From contig SMOI01000066.1 of the NCBI GenBank assembly GCA_008000375.1, forward strand, positions 98,150 through 136,246: a stretch of 38,097 nt of DNA. Reading direction: 5' to 3'. The notes beneath the pieces were generated by a model, which was given only the letters and a program-made list of their open reading frames with translations, was not told the DNA's origin and did no database searches. Both the position numbers and the translations under genes were made by a program. This document shows, piece after piece, positions 32,235 through 38,097 of the stretch (positions are counted from its first letter, which is position 1; every line of letters starts with the position of its first letter). This stretch comes from Poteriospumella lacustris. Its lineage: Eukaryota; Sar; Chrysophyceae; Chromulinales; Dinobryaceae.

Positions 32235-32746
32235 CTCAGTTGTTGCGGTAGTAATAAAGATGGACAACAGTAGGGTGACACAGAATTCAATGAATCCACC
32301 TGAGAGAGCAGTTTTCATAAGTTATCGCAGACACAAGAGGAGAGACACAACAAGGTCGAATCGTGGGATGATTCTCTTTATTCCTTCTCCAACAACACTC
32401 TGTTCTTGAAGCGATTGACACTTGACTGACACCTTTTGCAATAAACACTCAAATAAATGCACAAACTGGCAAAGAGTTGGAGTTCCACCACATCGCTCGG
32501 TGGTCGTGGGTCGTGGGTTGTGACCACGTCATCATCGAGTTGTCGTCGTCGTCGTCGTCGTGGTCGGTCGAGGTCGAGGTCGTCGGTAAAGTGGCTGGAA
32601 CATCAGCGTGTATGTGTGCACTCTATGTTTGTACGAAGAGAGGTTTTCGTCATGAAAATAAATATTTGCTGTTTGGTTGATGTGATCACATTTTATTTCT
32701 TCACATTCTACACACCCACTCTCATAAATACGGTACCACATCCGAA
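32235..32746. other. Intergenic region between two minus-strand genes
   Basis: 512 bases upstream of the FAD oxidoreductase start and downstream of the cyclase stop. It contains the TCG microsatellite at 32542-32561. ORFs that read through that tract are low complexity and not supported. Confidence 0.5.
32542..32561. repeat. (GTC)n microsatellite
   Basis: Six to seven GTC units followed by a looser tract (tggtcggtcgaggtcgaggtcgtcgg) to about 32585. Confidence 0.85.
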
Positions 32747-33883
32747 CTACTCTCGTGCAAGCCGCCCAATGTCATTTAAGACATCCAAACTGGCCTGCAA
32801 CGACATACCATCCACCATTAATGCTTGATCACGAGTAATACCATCGCGCGCGCCCGCATCAATCATTCTCTGAAGCTTCAACGTTTCTTCTTCGCTGGTA
32901 GGATAGCCGCTCTCGAGCACTTCACTGACGTTGGAGGGCAGCTCCAACTGCGAAATATCTCGAAGGGATGATTCGCTTCCCTTCAATGCGGCAGAAAGTA
33001 CTTCTGGTGAAATATTGCTGGCCTTTAGTGAAGCATGAACCAATAACGCAGCTGCCGACAATGCGTAGCCTCCCCAGTTCGAAACTGATGCCACCAACAG
33101 ATAGTCCGTGGCTACTGTGCAAGCAATTGTATCAGCGTTGGGAATCGAACTCCCTTGAATGCGTTCCAATACTTTACCCATTCCTAGTTCGTTTCCTCCG
33201 TCACCGATGCCAATGGACTGTAACTTACGTTCCTCGTCGTCCTGTCGCAAAATCAGATCAAGCGGTGCGATCAAGTGGCTCATATCCCTCGCCCGCATTG
33301 TCAAATACCGCCCGTCTTTGCTTGGACCGGCACGCTCAATAGCTATTAAGAGATCAACTCCTTCATAAGCATCCAGCAAACGTTCCACATCTCTTTCGTC
33401 GCATTCGGCAGGAAATGACTGCATTTCCAAGTTCATTCTTAACTCCATAGGAATATTCATTGCAGAGGCGCATGAGAGCAGAACGTCTTCGTTGCACTCG
33501 TCAATAAGAAGCTTAACTTGCTTTCCCATGGAGAGCAGCGCTTTAGTGATCGCTATCGCCCCGGGAGGACCATCGGTTTCGGTGGGAACATCAAAATCCA
33601 GAAGACAAGGAAACCCCGTCAAAACAACAGCATTAGTCGATGAAAACATTGTTAATGCGGCCTTAAGCAGTTCACCAGGAGGCAAGACAATCTGCCCTAT
33701 CCCCCGAGATCCTTCATCCCGTTGAACTCTCTCTTCAATACTGCGAATCACATCGCCCAAGGTACGACGGCTAGTTTGGAAAGAGCTCATTGAAATGGAA
33801 GGAATCTTTTGGAGGCAAGAACTTGTTACCTTTGAGGAAAGCTTGACAAAGGGCCTGCAGAGCAGCATTAGAGTATGAATCAT
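32747..33883 (-). CDS. D-glutamate cyclase-like protein (DUF4392)
   Basis: 378 residues if the ATG at 33883 is used. The first ~40 residues (MIHTLMLLCRPFVKLSSKV...) are basic and lack acidic residues, like a mitochondrial presequence, and mammalian D-glutamate cyclase is mitochondrial. A shorter start at 33790 would drop that segment. The domain follows: RGIGQIVLPPG, VVLTGFPCLLDFDVPTETDGPPGA (ETDGPPGA at ~102-109), LLIDE and IGIGDGGNELGMGKV (~225-238), motifs I associate with the D-glutamate cyclase family, which converts D-glutamate to 5-oxo-D-proline. The domain appears complete to near the C-terminus. The mammalian protein has extra domains; here it stands alone, as in bacteria. Unspliced. 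The start is the least certain point. Confidence 0.85.
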   Translation of the reverse strand: MIHTLMLLCRPFVKLSSKVTSSCLQKIPSISMSSFQTSRRTLGDVIRSIEERVQRDEGSRGIGQIVLPPGELLKAALTMFSSTNAVVLTGFPCLLDFDVPTETDGPPGAIAITKALLSMGKQVKLLIDECNEDVLLSCASAMNIPMELRMNLEMQSFPAECDERDVERLLDAYEGVDLLIAIERAGPSKDGRYLTMRARDMSHLIAPLDLILRQDDEERKLQSIGIGDGGNELGMGKVLERIQGSSIPNADTIACTVATDYLLVASVSNWGGYALSAAALLVHASLKASNISPEVLSAALKGSESSLRDISQLELPSNVSEVLESGYPTSEEETLKLQRMIDAGARDGITRDQALMVDGMSLQASLDVLNDIGRLARE

Positions 33884-34215
33884 ACACAATACAGGCACAT
33901 TTCCTTTTTTGGATTTCGATAACCAACCACGAGACCACGAGCCCACTGATTGTGAGTGTCGTCGTCATGTTGTCATGTTACAGCAGAATTGAAACGGCTG
34001 AAAATGTGTCCTAGTATCTGGGATAGATAGGTATGTACGTGCTATCCCGACAAATCCGAAAAGGATTCCCGACGTCGACGCCGAAGAAAAATATTACGAA
34101 GCACAGCTCTGATTAGAATAGACATAGATCCGGTACTTGTGATTTAGAATATTGCGTGGTCATTCAGTGCACTCGGAGGTCGAAATTGAGACGGATTGAA
34201 TTTTCCAGGATAAAG
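33884..34215. promoter_or_regulatory. Divergent upstream region, cyclase and tandem kinase genes
   Basis: 332 bases between divergent starts. An ATG at 33968 opens a short minus-strand frame (65 codons) that overlaps the start of the cyclase gene in another frame and could act as an upstream ORF. The segment near 34060-34085 contains gacgtcgacgccgaag. No factor site can be assigned. Confidence 0.4.
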
Positions 34216-37200
34216 ATGGAAGTAGCCGCAGCTGTAGAAGAGGTATCACCTCCTCTAGAGTATCGAGGCAACATTTCGCGCCAGATTCTCACTGCAAATG
34301 ACATTCCCAGATGGGAGAAGAATGATATAGTTTTAATTGCCGGTTTTGTAGTGGTTTGCAAGAATGAAACAAGTCCACTTCACGATCGATCGCAGCATTT
34401 GGTAGGTTCCTGTTTCCTTCGCCGCGGTGATTCTGTCGCCAACTTATCGTTTTGGGTATGATAGGAGGTTGTTGATCTCACGGAGATATCATTTTCGCCC
34501 TCAAGAGGAGTTATAGAGGTCGGCAATCTGAAGTTTCGAGCCAGAAATGAATCCGAGTGGATTCTACACATCGAACAGCATATTGCTTTCGCGAAAAGGT
34601 ATCGTGTTCCCGACAGTATGCTCTCCACTCTTTAGTGTTGATGTGTGCGAAATTTGCATTCAGTGGTCGTCCAAAAGAGAAAACGATTGAAGACTACCTC
34701 CCCTTGCCACCTTCCACAGGAGAATTAGCTGCAACGGACTTGGTAGACTTCTCCACGCTGTTGGGTGGACGATCGCATTCTATGCCCAATGATCTTGAGG
34801 ATGCTGTTGTGGCAGCATTATTACAAGAAAATATGGAGGAGCATTCAGGCAGTCTTTTTCCCCCGCATCAAATCACAGTGGCGGTTGATCTTGGGCGACA
34901 CGGTATCATCAGTTTGTACTGGGAAAACTCTTCGTATACTGCTGGCAAGTCAAAAAAGAATCAGTCGAATAAAATAACGTCCGAATCATATCGACTACTA
35001 GAAACAACTGGTGCTCTCATCGTGGATTCTGCCGTCTTCGATAACGTGCGCCCAGCGCAGTATTCAAAAGTGGTCGAGTTCGTTGCCAGAGCTAACTTTG
35101 GATTGCCGACGGGGACCTTTATTTTCGATTATGATGCGCAGAAAGTCATTTTGCGTACGAGCGTTCAAATCAATTCTACCTTGCCATTCCAAGATCAAGC
35201 AACGTTGGTGCAGAACATTATCGAAGTAAACTTGAAGATTCATCGACAATACCTTCCGGGGCTGACGGCGTTGTTGGAAGCTGATCTGAGTGCCAACCGA
35301 GCTATCGCAACAGTGGAAGGCGAGTCTCCATCCACTTTAGAGGGGTAAGTACTATTGATTTCCCATGTCTGGTGCGTTGATAAGTAATGTGGTCAATGTG
35401 CTGTGCTGCTGCTTAGTGAAACGATGGATTTGACGGCGATCATCGTCGAAGTTTCCAAAATCTTGGATCAACACAATCTCTCGTACGATATCCGAGACCA
35501 ATCATTGGTCGTAACGACGATTTTGAGGAATGAGCCAATGTTCATTGTCATCAGTGTCCAAGACGACGTGGTGATGGTGAAGTCTCATGTCTTCAGCGCC
35601 ACGCCACGGTATTGTCGCGCGGACATCAGTGAATTGACCATGATGGCATCAACCGCATGCAAAGTTGGTCAATTCAACTTCGATTACAAAGGCGGCCAAG
35701 TGTTGCTGCAGACCGAACTGCCCATCAAGGGTATTCTCTTGGGCGATATGCGTGTGCTGCTGGAGCCATTGATTTTGGAGAACATTGCGACCCATGAGAA
35801 GTTCTTCCCGGCCTTTGAAATGGTCGTCCGTCGTGGAATCAAGGCCACTGTTGCCTTTCGAAGTGTTGTCTTTGACGACGCACCCGACAATCCTGGAGGA
35901 CACGCAGCTACTACGACGAATGGCCACGCCAACAACCAACAGAGGCCGACAGCAGCAGCTGCAGCACCACCTCCTGTGCCCCAACTGCTTCCACCTCAAG
36001 CACTTGCTCCAAGTCGGCCAATCGAAGGAGAATTGAATTGCGCGGACATTTCGCTTCGTTCCTTCATTGGACAAGGTGGGATGGGAGTAGTCTACTGTGC
36101 GAATTGCGCTGATCAAACGGTCGCCATCAAGGAGGTAAGACTTGTGTACCGTCATGCACGTGGTACGGCCGAATCACTCATTGCCCTGTGTTGGTCTCTG
36201 TCGTACGTATGTATACTTGTTGTAGATTCTGCGCGATGCCAATTCCACACTCGAGGAGATATCAGTGCACACCAAATTGAGTCATCCCAATCTGGTACAA
36301 GTGAAAGGTTTCGTACGCGGTCGTTTGGATTTGGGATTAAACAAAATCGTATCCGATCCGAACAAGATCTTGATGGTGATGGAGTATTGTGAAGGTGGGA
36401 ATCTACGTCAATGGTTATCCCAACCATTGACGGTTCGACCAGAAGTACGCGACTTACAAGCCTTGAAGTTGATGTTGAATGCGGCCAAGGGTATTGCGGC
36501 GTTACATGGGCGTTCACCCGTAATCATTCATCGGGATGTGAAACCAGAAAACATCTTTCTCACGGCTGGTCAAGAGGAAGCGAAAATTGGTGACTTTGGA
36601 TTGGCACGTGAGTTGACACGATGTGTACCCAATGCCAGTCGTGGTTCAGAATACACCTACGGTCGCGATGTGGGCACGTTATTCTACATCGCACCCGAAA
36701 TATTCGGTCAACAACAGTATACGGTGGGCTGTGATGCGTATGCCTTTGGCATCATCTTGTACGAAATCTTCATCTTACGGGGCGACGGTCGAGTCTTCTC
36801 CGAAGAGGACACCTTAGACGAAGAGCGATTTCGACAGCGGATTGCTGACGGAGCCTTGGCCATCAGTATTTCGGATGAAGCAGCGTCCACCATGGCGACA
36901 TCGTTTCGTTCGGCGATGATCAAGTTGATTCGCAGTTGTGTCCATCGACAATCGTTCATTCGTCCCAGATTTCCGTTGATTGTACAGAAACTGGAAGACA
37001 TGATATCCGCGTTACAAAATGCGATTGCGCCGTCTGCCGCCGCTTCTGCTGCTGTACCGGTACAAGGGCCTGCGCTACAACCCGTTGTCGCTGGTCCCGT
37101 CGCGACTCCACGTGAAACGTCCGTCAGCAACTTTACACCCAGGAATGCTTGTGTCCTGCCATTGCAAGAGTTTCCTACGTACGTTGATCGCATTGGCAAT

Positions 37201-38097
37201 GGTTCGTATGGCGAGGCCTTTCGGTGCGAGTTTGTTGGCACGACCGTTGTCATTAAACAGGTATGTACATATGAGCGCACCAATCGTTGTCGTGCGCACA
37301 CCAATTGTTTGATGGATGCCTGTTGTCGTTGTTGTTGGTGTTGTTGCTGTTGCTGCGTTGCTTACTCAGGTGTTGGAGGTAGACGATGTGGATGCGTTCA
37401 TCAACGAGATCTCGGTACAAGCGCAACTGGCTCATTCGAATGTGGTTCCAGTGCTGGGTGTCTTGCGTGCGCGGGTTGTCACCGAACGATTGAATGCGAC
37501 GACGGATGAGGTCCGTTACAAGTTAGAAGCCCATTCGGAGAGTATTCTGATGGTCACCGAGTATTGTACGGAAGGTGACCTGTCCCAATGGCTCAAGAAA
37601 ATCAAATGTGGGGAGATTGAGTTCAATGAACGTGTCACCTTAGCAATCATGTTGGATGTCGCCCGTGGAATGGCCTTCAACGACGTTCGTCATATCTTAC
37701 ATCGCGATTTGAAACCCGCCAACATCTTTTTGGAAGCCAATTGTCGTCGAGCCAAAGTGGGCGACTTTGGATTGGCGAAGATTGTGGAACGCATTGCGAC
37801 CAATCCACAGCAGCTTAATCAATCTCGTACGTATTATGACGTGGATCGCAAAGGATCCATGGTGTTTATGGCACCGGAGGTGCTACAACATGGCCGATGT
37901 GACCGGGCGGCCGATGTGTATTCCTTTGGTATCCTGTTACACAACGTCTTTGTGTCGTTCAATGAAGAAGAATCCTTCGACATTGAACGTGTGCGTGAGT
38001 ATGCCGCTCAATATCAGTTGAGATTTGTGGCGGCGTTTGTGAGTATGCTGTTGTTTGTCCCCGACTTTCGCCCGCGGTTTCCCCCTCAAGAAGCGAC
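34216..38097 (+). CDS. PH-like / YbjN-like x2 / protein kinase x2 multidomain protein (3' end outside window)
   Basis: Exons 34216-34401, 34465-34598, 34664-35344, 35417-36134, 36226-37260 and 37370->38097; introns of 63, 65, 72, 91 and 109 nt; 1160 residues visible, frame open at the window end. Residues ~15-105 resemble a PH domain (strands, then EWILHIEQHI). Residues ~150-320 and ~335-475 are two similar units sharing a (T/Q)F.FDY....V.L.T....I core and a following helix (N...H....P), which I match to the bacterial YbjN fold with moderate confidence. After an Ala/Pro-rich linker, kinase 1 has GQGGMG (~552), Lys572, HRD 675-677, DFG 696-698 and APE. A second Ala/Pro-rich linker follows. Kinase 2 has GNGSYG (~896), Lys917, HRD 1029-1031, DFG 1050-1052 and APE. 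Both look catalytically competent and TKL/STE-like. This would be a membrane- or ligand-tuned signalling protein; its ligand and substrate are unknown. Confidence 0.85.

Noticed and set aside
33771-33968. Alternative first exon for the D-glutamate cyclase gene from the ATG at 33968
   Set aside because: I looked for a donor and acceptor joining it to the cyclase frame; gtaaca...actag keeps the wrong phase, so I kept the ATG at 33883.

Overview
The window is nuclear DNA of a compact, gene-dense eukaryote. Sixteen protein-coding loci are supported, and most contain one to five very short GT-AG introns (54 to 109 nt). I rebuilt these from reading frame, splice-site motifs and family conservation. 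TAA, TAG and TGA all end genes, so the standard code is used. Outer-arm axonemal dynein genes mean the organism makes motile cilia or flagella at some stage. The dense layout, tiny introns, Slo/BK-type channel, serine/proline-rich insertions in enzymes and a tandem-kinase protein suggest a free-living or fungus-like protist. A stramenopile such as an oomycete is my best guess, but no gene here proves it.

Layout. 1-2083: 3' part of a family X DNA polymerase (lambda-like). 2253-7134: a large inverted duplication carrying two tail-to-tail copies of an axonemal dynein intermediate chain gene (DNAI1 type) around a 314-bp unique spacer. 7367-11841: a BK/Slo-like potassium channel with two RCK domains. 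12262-15224: two head-to-head paralogous EamA/DMT transporters. 16043-17936: a HugZ-like FMN split-barrel + DUF2470 protein and, divergently, an 88-residue single-span membrane protein. 18561-18896: a small secreted cysteine-containing protein. 19315-21078: a DYRK-like kinase. 21356-25704: an MFS transporter of the oxalate/formate antiporter type, divergent from an IQ-motif protein. 26080-30257: a low-complexity coiled-coil protein, divergent from a double cyclic-nucleotide-binding-domain protein. 30720-33883: a renalase-like FAD oxidoreductase and a D-glutamate-cyclase-like enzyme. 34216 to the end: a large multidomain protein, apparently PH-like domain, two YbjN-like domains and two protein kinase domains, cut by the window edge.

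Genes do not form operons; neighbours are often divergent pairs sharing 330-490 bp of upstream DNA. Several products may belong to motility or signalling (dynein chain, IQ protein, coiled-coil protein, cyclic-nucleotide-binding protein, K+ channel), but that link is inference. The two observations most worth following are the dynein palindrome, whose coding and intron DNA looks identical while its outer edges have begun to diverge, and the PH/YbjN/YbjN/kinase/kinase protein.
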